Shown piece after piece: positions 1-6,491 of a DNA stretch of 7,624 bases. Below the pieces are notes generated by a model. That model was not told the DNA's origin and ran no database searches. It saw nothing but the letters and a program-made list of their open reading frames with translations. The translations under genes and the position numbers were made by a program. The stretch covers positions 1 to 7,624 of the forward strand of contig JAGDBR010000152.1 in assembly GCA_017958935.1 (NCBI GenBank). Direction: 5' to 3'. Numbering within the stretch: position 1 is the stretch's first letter; every line of letters starts with the position of its first letter. The DNA is from Lachnospiraceae bacterium. Its GTDB lineage: Bacteria; Bacillota_A; Clostridia; Lachnospirales; Lachnospiraceae.

Positions 1-951
1 GTGGGACCGGAAATGGAGTTTTTCCTCTTCGAGACGGATGACAAGGGACTTCCGACGTCCCGGACCGCGGACGCGGCCGGGTATTTCGACATGGCACCGA
101 TCGACCGGGGCGGGGACGTCCGGCGGGAGATCTGCTTGACGCTGGAGGAGATGGGCTTCGAGATCGAAGCGAGCCACCACGAGGTCGCCGAAGGCCAGCA
201 CGAGATCGACTTCAAGTACGCCGACGCGCTGACCGCGGCCGACAACATCATGACCTTCCGGATGGCCGTCAAGACGATCGCCCAGAACCGCGGCCTGCAC
301 GCGACCTTCATGCCGAAGCCGGTGTTCGGGATCAACGGCAGCGGCATGCACACGAATATGTCGCTGTTCAAAGACGGCCGGAACGTGTTCTACGATCCGG
401 ACGGAGAGAAGCAGCTGTCGAAGGAAGCGTACAGCTTCATCGCCGGCATCCTGAAGCACGTGCGCGGCATGGCGGCCGTCACGAACCCGCTCGTCAATTC
501 CTACAAGCGGCTGGTCCCGGGATATGAGGCGCCGTGCTATCTTGCGTGGAGCGCTTCGAACCGGTCGGCCCTGATCCGCATCCCGGCGGCAAGAGGGAAT
601 TCGACCCGCCTGGAGCTGCGCTGCCCCGATCCGGCGTGCAACCCGTATCTGGCGCTGGCGCTGTGCCTGGCAGCGGGGCTCGACGGCATCGAGAACGGCC
701 TGACGCCGCCCGCGGAGATCACGGAGAACATCTTCGCGATGAACGAAGCGGAACGCAAGGCGCACGGGATCGAGAGCCTGCCCGGCAACCTGCTCGAAGC
801 GGTCGGGCTTCTGTGCGAAGACCCGCTTCTGAAGGACACGCTCGGCCCCCATGTCTTCAGGCAGTACACCGAAGGAAAACGGCGCGAATGGGACGAGTAC
901 CGGACCCGCGTGACGGACTGGGAACTGAAAAAGTACATGGTCGTCTACTGA
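1..951 (+). CDS. glnA: Glutamine synthetase, type I-alpha (partial, N-terminus missing)
   Basis: Glutamine synthetase condenses glutamate and ammonia to glutamine with ATP in the cytoplasm, as a dodecamer. The visible 316 residues are the catalytic part; the family is about 444 residues, so roughly 130 are upstream of the window. The GTG at base 1 is an internal valine codon before GPEMEF, not a start. Visible active-site blocks are GPEMEF (metal-binding Glu 4 and 6), [13 protein letters not shown] at 59-71 (Glu 61 and 68), NGSGMH with His 117, the flap Glu in VPGYEAPCY (176), NRSALIRIP at 187-195 and the E-L-R triad at 205-207. The region expected to carry the NLYDLP adenylylation tyrosine of the beta subtype lacks it, and the protein ends in a W-E-(x)n-Y tail, as in Bacillus and clostridial GlnA. 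No catalytic residue is missing in the visible part. The next gene has its own promoter, so this looks like the end of a transcript, although no strong terminator follows. Confidence 0.97.
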   Translation: MGPEMEFFLFETDDKGLPTSRTADAAGYFDMAPIDRGGDVRREICLTLEEMGFEIEASHHEVAEGQHEIDFKYADALTAADNIMTFRMAVKTIAQNRGLHATFMPKPVFGINGSGMHTNMSLFKDGRNVFYDPDGEKQLSKEAYSFIAGILKHVRGMAAVTNPLVNSYKRLVPGYEAPCYLAWSASNRSALIRIPAARGNSTRLELRCPDPACNPYLALALCLAAGLDGIENGLTPPAEITENIFAMNEAERKAHGIESLPGNLLEAVGLLCEDPLLKDTLGPHVFRQYTEGKRREWDEYRTRVTDWELKKYMVVY

Positions 952-964
952 CGTCTGAAGTTCG

Positions 965-992
965 TAAAAACGTTTAAATAAATCTGTTTTTA
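965..992 (+). other. AT-rich inverted repeat downstream of glnA
   Basis: TAAAAAC at 965-971 pairs perfectly with GTTTTTA at 986-992 around a 14-base loop. The 3' arm is T-rich, so this could be a weak intrinsic terminator for glnA, but the stem has a single G:C pair. Inside it, AAACGTTT (968-975) is a perfect 8-base palindrome with a central CG, the shape of LacI/GalR-family operators. The surrounding AT-rich block (12 G/C in 50 bases, 961-1010) could equally act as an UP element for the promoter just downstream. These readings are inferred and partly exclude each other. Confidence 0.25.
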
Positions 993-995
993 TTC

Positions 996-1025
996 TTGTG
1001 CATTTTGCTTAGGCTGTGCTATAAT
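996..1025 (+). promoter_or_regulatory. Extended -10 promoter upstream of the RDD-protein gene
   Basis: TATAAT at 1020-1025 is a perfect -10 hexamer and is preceded by TG one base upstream (1017-1018), giving an extended -10. The -35 region is weak: TTGTGC at 996-1001 (spacer 18) or TGTGCA at 997-1002 (spacer 17), each matching TTGACA at only three positions. The AT-rich block upstream may compensate. The expected transcription start is near 1031-1033, leaving a leader of about 130 bases before the start at 1163. No -10 of this quality was noticed elsewhere in the window. It probably serves the RDD gene and possibly the ABC operon. Confidence 0.7.
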
Positions 1026-1066
1026 CCGAAATGTATAAGTGCGCAATTTTGTGTCACTGTGTCCCG

Positions 1067-1094
1067 GAGCCTCCGGCGGCGATCCGGCCGGCTC
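1067..1094 (+). promoter_or_regulatory. GC-rich hairpin in the 5' leader
   Basis: GAGCC at 1067-1071 pairs with GGCTC at 1090-1094, and CCGG at 1073-1076 pairs with CCGG at 1084-1087. A small internal loop separates the two helices, and the apical loop is 7 bases. No T-tract follows (AAACGACAG comes next), so it is not an intrinsic terminator. It lies about 35 bases after the inferred transcription start. It matches no riboswitch class that I recognise. Its role is unknown and it could be chance pairing in GC-rich DNA. Confidence 0.35.
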
Positions 1095-1140
1095 AAACGA
1101 CAGCAAACAGAAGGACATTCATTCGTATTTCAGCCATTCA

Positions 1141-1147
1141 GAGGAGG
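1141..1147 (+). promoter_or_regulatory. Ribosome binding site that decides the RDD-protein start
   Basis: GAGGAGG is a near-perfect Shine-Dalgarno sequence 15 bases before ATG 1163. The spacing is longer than ideal, but the only upstream in-frame ATG (1031) has no such site and lies at the inferred transcription start. The site therefore supports the 258-residue product over a 302-residue one. Confidence 0.7.
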
Positions 1148-1162
1148 TCGGAACGAAGAACG

Positions 1163-1939
1163 ATGGATATTAAAAAGGGCAGCTCCTGGAAACGTATATC
1201 CGCGTTCCTTTTCGACCTCATTCTTTTTGCGATCACGGCGCTGATCGCGGCGACGCTGATCTCGTGGATCCTGAAATACGACGCGAACCTGGCGTCCTAC
1301 CAGGAGCGGAAGACCGCCGTCGAGACGGCGTACGGCATCACCTTCGACATTTCCGAGGAGGAGTACCTTTCCTACGACGCGGAGAAGAAGGCGGCCTACG
1401 ACGCGGCATACGAAGCGCTGAACGCGGACAGTGAAGCCGTGCGGCTCTACATGCTGCTGAACAGCCAGGCGCTCCTGATCGTCAGCTTCTCGCTGCTGTT
1501 CGCGTTCCTCGTGCTGGAGTTCGCGGTGCCGATGCTGTTCAAGAACGGCGTGACGCTCGGAAAGAAGATCTTCGGCCTGTGCGTCGTGAAGCAGAGCGGC
1601 GTCGCCGTGACGGGACCCGTGATGTTCGTCCGGACGATCCTCGGCAAGTATGCCGTCGAGACGCAGATCCCGGCGTACATCCTGATCATGTTCTTCTTCG
1701 GAAGGGCGGATCTGTTCCTGCTGATCCTGCTCGGCGCGATCCTGCTCGTGAACGTCGGACTGTTCCTGTTCACGCAGAACCACCTGACGCTGCACGACCT
1801 CATCGCCGTGACGGCGGTGGCGGACTACGCGACCCAGAAGATCTTCCCGTCGGAAGAGGAGAAGGCCGCGTACCTGGCGAAGGAAGAAGAGGACCGGATA
1901 CGGAAGATGCGCGAAGAGAACGTGTTTTCGAAACCCTGA
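1163..1939 (+). CDS. RDD family membrane protein
   Basis: This 258-residue membrane protein belongs to the RDD family, named for a conserved Arg and two Asp in its membrane segments. The family's function is mostly unknown; some members have been linked to ion or osmolyte transport. The first segment (about 12-36) starts with K-R-I-S-A-F-L-F-D, giving Arg 11 and Asp 18. A second segment spans about 101-126, followed by the family's G-K-K-I-F-G-L turn (133-139). One or two more hydrophobic stretches cover 168-205, and H-D-L-I-A-V (211-216) supplies the later Asp 212. Residues 38-98 form a long, acidic, Tyr/Ala-rich loop, probably helical. The tail (229-254) is a highly charged Glu/Lys/Arg helix. 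ATG 1163 was chosen because it follows GAGGAGG and yields a short charged N-terminus directly before the first membrane segment. An upstream ATG at 1031 would add 44 non-conserved-looking residues. It lies 59 bases before the ABC genes and may share their transcript. Confidence 0.85.
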   Translation: MDIKKGSSWKRISAFLFDLILFAITALIAATLISWILKYDANLASYQERKTAVETAYGITFDISEEEYLSYDAEKKAAYDAAYEALNADSEAVRLYMLLNSQALLIVSFSLLFAFLVLEFAVPMLFKNGVTLGKKIFGLCVVKQSGVAVTGPVMFVRTILGKYAVETQIPAYILIMFFFGRADLFLLILLGAILLVNVGLFLFTQNHLTLHDLIAVTAVADYATQKIFPSEEEKAAYLAKEEEDRIRKMREENVFSKP

Positions 1940-1948
1940 CGGGATAAA

Positions 1949-1961
1949 GCGCCGCGGGCGC
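1949..1961 (+). other. Small GC hairpin between the RDD and ABC genes
   Basis: GCGCC (1949-1953) and GGCGC (1957-1961) form a perfect 5-base-pair stem with a 3-base loop. No T-run follows, so it is a poor terminator and read-through into the ABC genes is plausible. It may only slow or attenuate transcription, or be chance. Confidence 0.25.
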
Positions 1962-1998
1962 CCCGTTCAAAACTATAACGAAGGAATGGAATTGGCCT

Positions 1999-3105
1999 AT
2001 GAAAGTCGTATTGAAGAACCTGACAAAAGTCTTCCCCAACCGCAACAAGAAAGTGGGCGGGGACGTCGTTGCCGTCAACAATTTCGATTTTGAGATCCCG
2101 GACGGAAAACTGATCGGCCTGCTCGGCCCGTCGGGCTGCGGCAAGAGCACGACGCTCTACATGATCGCCGGTCTCCAGAAACCCTCCTCCGGCCAGATCT
2201 TCTTCGGCGAAGACGACGTGACGACGCTGTCGCCCGAGAAGCGCGGGATCGGTCTGGTGTTCCAGAACTACGCGCTGTATCCGCACATGACGGTGCAGCA
2301 GAACATCATGTTCCCGCTGCAGAACCTGCGCGGCGACGAGAAGCTCGGCAAGGAGGAGATCCTGCAGAGAACGCAGAACGCCGCAAAGCTGGTGCAGATC
2401 GACGAACTTCTGGACCGCAAGCCGAGCGAGCTTTCCGGCGGCCAGCAGCAGCGTGTGGCGATCGCCCGCGCGCTGGTCAAGACGCCGCGCGTCTTACTGC
2501 TGGACGAGCCGCTGTCGAACCTCGACGCGCGCCTGCGCCTGCAGACCCGTGAAGAGATCCGCCGCATCCAGCGCGAGACGCTCATCACCACCGTTTTCGT
2601 CACGCACGACCAGGAAGAGGCCATGTCCATCTCCGACATGATCGTCGTGATGAAGCAGGGCGTCGTCCAGCAGATCGGCGCGCCGCCGGGCGTCTATGAC
2701 GATCCGACGAACCTGTTCGTGGCGAAATTCCTCGGCACCCCGCCGATCAACGTCTTCAAGGGCCGCGGCGAGAACGGCAAGGTCCTGATCGGGGACGCGG
2801 CTGTCATCGATGCGCCGGGTGTTCCCGACAAGAACGTCTACGTCGGCATCCGTCCCGAGGGCTTCACGCTCGAACCGGACGGCCCGCTCTGCTGCAAGGT
2901 CGCCGGCATCGACGTCATGGGCCGCGACATCAGCGTCATCTCGACGCACGACGAGTCCTTGAACCCGAACGTCCGGTCGATCATCTCGGCGGACGAGAAG
3001 AAGGGCGTCGGCACCGAAGAGGTCCGCTTCTCGATCAAGCCGCATAAGATCTTCATTTTCGACGGCGAGACCGAAGAACGCATCCCGCTTTCGGAGGTGG
3101 AATGA
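1999..3105 (+). CDS. ABC importer ATPase, MalK/MsmX/UgpC type
   Basis: This 368-residue cytoplasmic subunit hydrolyses ATP to drive a CUT1-type sugar or glycerol-phosphate importer. All nucleotide-binding motifs are intact: Walker A GPSGCGKST (43-51), Q-loop Gln 89 in V-F-Q-N-Y, signature LSGGQQQR (145-152), Walker B LLLDEP with Asp 169 and Glu 170, D-loop S-N-L-D, and switch His 203 in V-T-H-D-Q. Residues after about 240 form the C-terminal regulatory (TOBE/OB) region, including the characteristic Y-V-G-I-R-P-E-G segment. Length is normal for the family. Small oddities are an insertion of about ten residues (13-22, N-R-N-K-K-V-G-G) before the usual V-x-A-V strand and a slightly longer linker around 108-118. 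ATG 1999 is preceded by AAGGAA (1981-1986) and GGAA (1988-1991). Its stop overlaps the next start, so translation is probably coupled. Automated pipelines often call such proteins ugpC or msmX; the substrate cannot be told from the ATPase. MsmX-type ATPases can serve several importers, but this one sits with its own permeases. Confidence 0.95.
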   Translation: MKVVLKNLTKVFPNRNKKVGGDVVAVNNFDFEIPDGKLIGLLGPSGCGKSTTLYMIAGLQKPSSGQIFFGEDDVTTLSPEKRGIGLVFQNYALYPHMTVQQNIMFPLQNLRGDEKLGKEEILQRTQNAAKLVQIDELLDRKPSELSGGQQQRVAIARALVKTPRVLLLDEPLSNLDARLRLQTREEIRRIQRETLITTVFVTHDQEEAMSISDMIVVMKQGVVQQIGAPPGVYDDPTNLFVAKFLGTPPINVFKGRGENGKVLIGDAAVIDAPGVPDKNVYVGIRPEGFTLEPDGPLCCKVAGIDVMGRDISVISTHDESLNPNVRSIISADEKKGVGTEEVRFSIKPHKIFIFDGETEERIPLSEVE

Positions 3106-4058
3106 TGAAAAAGATCGCGGAAAGCTTTGACAGGTGGAAAGCCTGGATATACCTTCTGCCGGCGATCATTCTGCTGCTGATCTTCACGGCGTGGCCGATC
3201 GTGAATACGATCCGGATCTCGCTGCTGGAGGACTACGACACGATGGCGGCCGTGGGCGGCGCGAAATTCGCGTTCGGCTTCGGCAACTTCGCGAAGGTCT
3301 TCAGCTACAAGCGGTTCACCGACTGTCTGAAGACGACGATGATCCTCTGCTTCGGCACCGTGCCGCTCTCGACGATGCTGGCCCTGCTCATCGCGGTGTG
3401 CCTGAATTCGATCGGCCCGCTGAACAAGTTCCTGCAGACGATCTTCTTCATGCCGTACGTCACGAACTCCATCGCGATCGGCATGGTGTTCGCCGCGATG
3501 TTCAACATCGTCGGCAACGCCAGCAGCATCGGCACGATCGAGACCGCGGGCATCATCAACAACGGCCTGCAGTTCATTACCGGCAACCCGAACTACTACA
3601 TCAACTGGATCAACGCGGGATCGACCTACACGCACAACATCCTGGTCATGATCATTTACATCGTGTGGCACGCGCTCCCGTTCAAGATCCTGATCCTGCT
3701 CGGCGGACTCCAGTCCGTGAACAAGCAGTACTATGAAGCCGCGAAGGTCGACGGCGCGTCCCGCGTCCGCACCTTCTGGCGCATCACCGTGCCGCTCCTT
3801 TCCCCGATGATCGCATACGTCGTCATCACGGGCTTCATCGGCGGCTTCAAGGAATACACGAGCATCGTCGGTATCTTCGGCGAGACCATGGGCCCCGCGG
3901 GAGACGCGAAGCGCCTGAACACGATGGTCGGCTTCATCTACGACGCTCTTTCGAACCATGCAGGGCGCGCCAGCGCCGCCGCGCTGATCCTCTTCGGCAT
4001 CATCCTGATCGTTACGCTGATCAACCTGTGGGTGAGCAAGAAGCGGGTCCATTACTAA
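3105..4058 (+). CDS. ABC sugar/glycerol-phosphate permease, MalF/UgpA-like
   Basis: This is one of the two transmembrane subunits of the importer, about 317 residues. The first membrane segment is at about 14-36 (Y-L-L-P-A-I then F-T-A-W-P), with the usual six-segment CUT1 layout. The BPD_transp_1 core runs from about 75 to 300, with a larger extracytoplasmic loop around 135-178. The EAA loop that docks on the ATPase is clear: Y-Y-E-A-A-K-V-D-G-A near 209-218, followed by F-W-R-I-T-V-P-L-L-S-P. ATGATG at 3102-3107 offers two starts. GGAGGT at 3093-3098 fits ATG 3105 better (7 bases after GGAGG) than ATG 3102 (4 bases), so 3105 is preferred by one codon. Either start overlaps the TGA of the ATPase gene, indicating translational coupling. 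The stop TAA is part of the next gene's Shine-Dalgarno sequence. The MalF-like assignment comes from its first position and size relative to the partner permease. Confidence 0.93.
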   Translation: MKKIAESFDRWKAWIYLLPAIILLLIFTAWPIVNTIRISLLEDYDTMAAVGGAKFAFGFGNFAKVFSYKRFTDCLKTTMILCFGTVPLSTMLALLIAVCLNSIGPLNKFLQTIFFMPYVTNSIAIGMVFAAMFNIVGNASSIGTIETAGIINNGLQFITGNPNYYINWINAGSTYTHNILVMIIYIVWHALPFKILILLGGLQSVNKQYYEAAKVDGASRVRTFWRITVPLLSPMIAYVVITGFIGGFKEYTSIVGIFGETMGPAGDAKRLNTMVGFIYDALSNHAGRASAAALILFGIILIVTLINLWVSKKRVHY

Positions 4059-4065
4059 GGAGGTG
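4057..4065 (+). promoter_or_regulatory. Strong ribosome binding site overlapping a stop codon
   Basis: AAGGAGGTG is a near-complete anti-Shine-Dalgarno match, 5 bases before ATG 4071. Its first two bases are the last two of the upstream TAA stop, so the two permease genes are tightly linked and probably made in similar amounts. Confidence 0.85.
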
Positions 4066-4070
4066 CAGTC

Positions 4071-4967
4071 ATGGCTGAGATCAAAAACCAGGCTCCCGTC
4101 CGCGAGCGCAACATCAGTGCGGAAAAGAAGAAAGCCACGGCCGGCAAGATCTTCTCGAAGGTCCTGACCTACGCCTTCCTTCTGATCATGGCATTCATCG
4201 TGATCTTCCCGTTCTACTGGATGATCATTTCTTCCTTAAAGACTTTGGAAGAGTACCGCTACACGATCCCGACCTTCTGGCCGCGGAAACTGGACTTTGA
4301 CAACTATGCGGAAGCCTTCGCGACCGCGAAGCTGCTGACACTGTTCAGGAACACCGTGATCGTCGGCGTGGTCTCGACGCTTCTGTCGCTCGTCGTGACG
4401 GTGCTGTCGGCCTTCGCCTTCGCCCGCCTCGAGTTCAAGGGCAAGAACCTGCTGTTCGGCGCCCTGCTGGCGACGATGATGATCCCGGGCGAGCTGTTCA
4501 CGATCACGAACTACGCGACCGTCAACGCCTTCGGCTGGATGAACACCTACACGGTCTTGATCGTCCCGTTCCTCGTCAGCGTCTACTACATCTACCTGCT
4601 GCGCCAGAATTTCCTGCAGATCCCGAACGAGCTGTATCTGGCCGCCAAGGTGGACGGCACGCGGGACCTGAAGTACCTCTGGAAGGTCATGATCCCGCTG
4701 TCCATGCCGACCCTCATCTCGATCACGATCCTGAAGATGATGGGCGCATGGAACTCCTACATCTGGCCGCGCCTGGTCGCGAACGACGACGCGCACGCGC
4801 TGATCACGTACGGTCTTCGAAACGCGTTCAAGGATACCTCCGGCAACACGGACTATCCGGTGCAGATGGCTGCAGTCGCCGTCGTCTCGCTCCCCCTGTT
4901 CCTGGTGTTCGTCTTCCTGCGGAAGTACATCATGAAGGGCGTGAGCCGCAGCGGCATCAAGGGTTAA
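4071..4967 (+). CDS. ABC sugar/glycerol-phosphate permease, MalG/UgpE-like
   Basis: This is the second transmembrane subunit, 298 residues, the usual size for MalG/UgpE/AraQ-type permeases. A charged cytoplasmic N-terminus (about 1-28) precedes the first membrane segment (about 31-55), which ends in the typical F-P-F-Y-W-M-I-x-S-S-L-K. The sequence around 66-80 (P-T-F-W-P, D-F-D-N-Y) is characteristic of this subfamily. The ATPase-docking loop reads L-Y-L-A-A-K-V-D-G-T (188-197), with Leu in place of the first Glu of the classic E-A-A, followed by W-K-V-M-I-P-L-S-M-P. The C-terminus K-G-V-S-R-S-G-I-K-G matches the conserved G-(x)n-G-x-x-K-G ending of the family. It starts just after a very strong ribosome binding site, 12 bases from the upstream stop. 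It should form a heterodimer with the preceding permease and two copies of the ATPase. Confidence 0.94.
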   Translation: MAEIKNQAPVRERNISAEKKKATAGKIFSKVLTYAFLLIMAFIVIFPFYWMIISSLKTLEEYRYTIPTFWPRKLDFDNYAEAFATAKLLTLFRNTVIVGVVSTLLSLVVTVLSAFAFARLEFKGKNLLFGALLATMMIPGELFTITNYATVNAFGWMNTYTVLIVPFLVSVYYIYLLRQNFLQIPNELYLAAKVDGTRDLKYLWKVMIPLSMPTLISITILKMMGAWNSYIWPRLVANDDAHALITYGLRNAFKDTSGNTDYPVQMAAVAVVSLPLFLVFVFLRKYIMKGVSRSGIKG

Positions 4968-4992
4968 CAACACTCCCGGGTGTTCAAATAAT
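4964..4992 (+). promoter_or_regulatory. Possible internal promoter before the binding-protein gene
   Basis: TTAACA (4964-4969, five of six matches to TTGACA) and AATAAT (4987-4992, five of six matches to TATAAT) are separated by 17 bases. The predicted start would be near 4999, leaving a very short leader that begins at the ribosome binding site. The first -10 base, normally T, is the mismatch, which weakens it. An extra promoter here would fit the need for more binding protein than permease, but this is inferred from hexamer matches only. Confidence 0.3.
4969..4984 (+). other. Intercistronic hairpin between permease and binding-protein genes
   Basis: AACAC (4969-4973) pairs with GTGTT (4980-4984) around a 6-base loop (TCCCGG). 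No T-run follows, so it is unlikely to stop transcription. Stem-loops at this position in importer operons can protect message or limit processing, changing the ratio of binding protein to permease. That role is an analogy here, and the stem is short. Confidence 0.35.
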
Positions 4993-5014
4993 ATTCTGAA
5001 AGGAATTTTAAGAA

Positions 5015-6469
5015 ATGAAGAAAAAGTTTTGCGCGCGCCTGGCCATCCTGATGGTCCTGGCCGCAGTCATCAGCGCATGCTCCAAACCGGAAGCCTCTTC
5101 CCAGGCACCCGCGCCCTCGAATCCCGAGTCCCAGGCGCCGGAGAGCACGAAGGAACCTGCGCCCCCGGCGGAAGAGGGTTATGACGGCAGCGCTGTCACG
5201 ATCAAGTTCTACCACACGATGGGCCAGAACCTGAACACGATCCTCGACGAGTACCTTGCAGAGTTCAAGGAGCTCTATCCGAACATCACGGTCGAATGGA
5301 CGCAGGTCGGCGGCTACCACGACGTGCGCGACCAGATCAAGACCGAGATCACGGTCGGCAACCAGCCGAACATCGCTTATTGCTATCCGGACCACGTCGC
5401 CCTGTACAACAAAGCGGACGCCGTGCAGACGCTGGATGAGTTCATTTCCAGCAAGGCGGAAGTGAAGCGCGCCGACGGCACGACCGAGATCATGGGCCTG
5501 ACCGACGAGCAGATCGCGGACTTCATCGAAGGCTACTACAACGAAGGCAAGGCCTTCGGCGACGGCCTGATGTACACGATGCCTTTCAGCAAGTCCACCG
5601 AGGTCATGTACTACAACAAGACCTTCTTCGACAAGAACGGTCTGAAGGTCCCGGAGACCTGGGACGAGATGTATGAAGTCGCGAAGAAGATCAAGGCGAT
5701 CGACCCGGCCTCCACGCCGGTCGGCTACGACTCCTCCGCGAACTGGTTCATCACCCTTTGCGAGCAGTACGGTTCTCCGTACACGAGCGCGACGGGCAGC
5801 AACTACCTGTTCGACAACGAAGTGAACCGCAACTTCTGCGAGAAGCTGAACGGCTGGTACCGCGAGGGCATCCTCACGACCCAGAAACTGTACGGTTCCT
5901 ACACCTCGAACATGTTCAAGGAACTGAAGAGCTACATCAGCATCGGCTCCTCCGCGGGCGCGACCTACCAGCGTCCCGACAAGGCGGACGGCGTTTATCC
6001 GTTCGAAGTCGGCATCGCCCCGATCCCGCAGATCGATCCTTCGAACCCGAAGGCGATCTCCCAGGGCCCGAGCGTCTGCATCTTCAAGAAAGAAAACATG
6101 CAGGAAGTCTACGCTTCCTGGCTGCTGGTCAAGTACCTGACGACCTCCGTTCCGTTCCAGGCAGACTTCTCGCGTGTGTCCGGCTACATGCCGGTCATCA
6201 AGTCCGTCGACCAGGACGAGATCTTCGCGAAGTTCCTGAAAGAAGCGGACGGCGGCGACTATATCGCAGCCCTGTCCGTGAAGGTCGGTCTGGAGATGGA
6301 AAAGGCCTACTTCGTTTCTCCGGCGTTCGTCGGTTCCTCCGTCGCGCGTGACCAGGTCGACGAGCTGCTGAACAAGTGCCTCGGCTTCACCGAAGACAAC
6401 GGCAGCATCGCGGATCAGATCAAGGGCGCTTTCGAAGACGCGGTGGAAGAGTGCGAATACCAGAGCTGA
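5015..6469 (+). CDS. Solute-binding lipoprotein of the ABC importer, UgpB-like (SBP family 1)
   Basis: This 484-residue extracytoplasmic receptor should capture the importer's substrate and deliver it to the permeases. The N-terminus is a lipoprotein signal: Lys-rich start, hydrophobic core, then I-S-A-C with the lipidated Cys at 22. Residues 23-57 are a Pro/Ala/Ser/Glu tether, and the binding domain runs from about 60 to the end. Family motifs include I-K-F-Y-H-T-M (63-69), P-F-S-K-S-T-E-V-M-Y-Y-N-K (190-202), V-P-E-T-W-D-E-M (212-219), I-G-S-S-A-G-A (310-316) and S-G-Y-M-P-V (389-394). By remembered comparison these resemble the E. coli UgpB segments H-S-M, P-F-N-S-S-T-P-V-L-Y-Y-N, A-S-S-G-S and T-G-Y-L-P-I. 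Arg 445 falls where UgpB has a ligand-contacting Arg. Glycerol-3-phosphate, a phosphodiester or an oligosaccharide are all possible ligands. AAAGGAA (4999-5005) lies 9 bases before ATG 5015. It is the last gene of the transporter set, where many relatives place it first. Only 22 bases separate it from the nuclease gene. Confidence 0.93.
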   Translation: MKKKFCARLAILMVLAAVISACSKPEASSQAPAPSNPESQAPESTKEPAPPAEEGYDGSAVTIKFYHTMGQNLNTILDEYLAEFKELYPNITVEWTQVGGYHDVRDQIKTEITVGNQPNIAYCYPDHVALYNKADAVQTLDEFISSKAEVKRADGTTEIMGLTDEQIADFIEGYYNEGKAFGDGLMYTMPFSKSTEVMYYNKTFFDKNGLKVPETWDEMYEVAKKIKAIDPASTPVGYDSSANWFITLCEQYGSPYTSATGSNYLFDNEVNRNFCEKLNGWYREGILTTQKLYGSYTSNMFKELKSYISIGSSAGATYQRPDKADGVYPFEVGIAPIPQIDPSNPKAISQGPSVCIFKKENMQEVYASWLLVKYLTTSVPFQADFSRVSGYMPVIKSVDQDEIFAKFLKEADGGDYIAALSVKVGLEMEKAYFVSPAFVGSSVARDQVDELLNKCLGFTEDNGSIADQIKGAFEDAVEECEYQS

Positions 6470-6491
6470 TCATTGATTCGGGTGAGCGGCA

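Noticed and set aside
1..3. GTG at base 1 as the glnA start
   Set aside because: Comparison with known GlnA shows this Val immediately precedes the first metal-binding block, about 130 residues into the protein, so the gene is cut by the window edge.
1031..1162. Upstream ATG 1031 as start of the RDD protein, or a separate leader peptide
   Set aside because: It coincides with the inferred transcription start and has no ribosome binding site. The extra 44 residues look unlike an RDD N-terminus, and the frame runs straight into the gene without a stop.
1130..1795. A 221-codon open frame on the - strand opposite the RDD gene
   Set aside because: Its Gln/Arg/Asp-rich sequence lacks motifs. It covers the opposite strand of a membrane protein with clear family residues.
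1974..1979. TATAAC as a -10 element for the importer operon
   Set aside because: No acceptable -35 hexamer lies 16-18 bases upstream, where the sequence is CG-rich (about 1950-1957).
2838..4052. A 404-codon open frame on the - strand opposite the ATPase end and first permease
   Set aside because: Its translation is dominated by Asp, Arg, His, Glu and Gln with no domain or membrane pattern. It lies opposite two well-supported genes, so it is a by-product of GC-biased third positions.
4236..4973. A 245-codon open frame on the - strand opposite the second permease
   Set aside because: It shows the same charged, low-complexity composition and no recognisable motif, and the + strand permease is clear.
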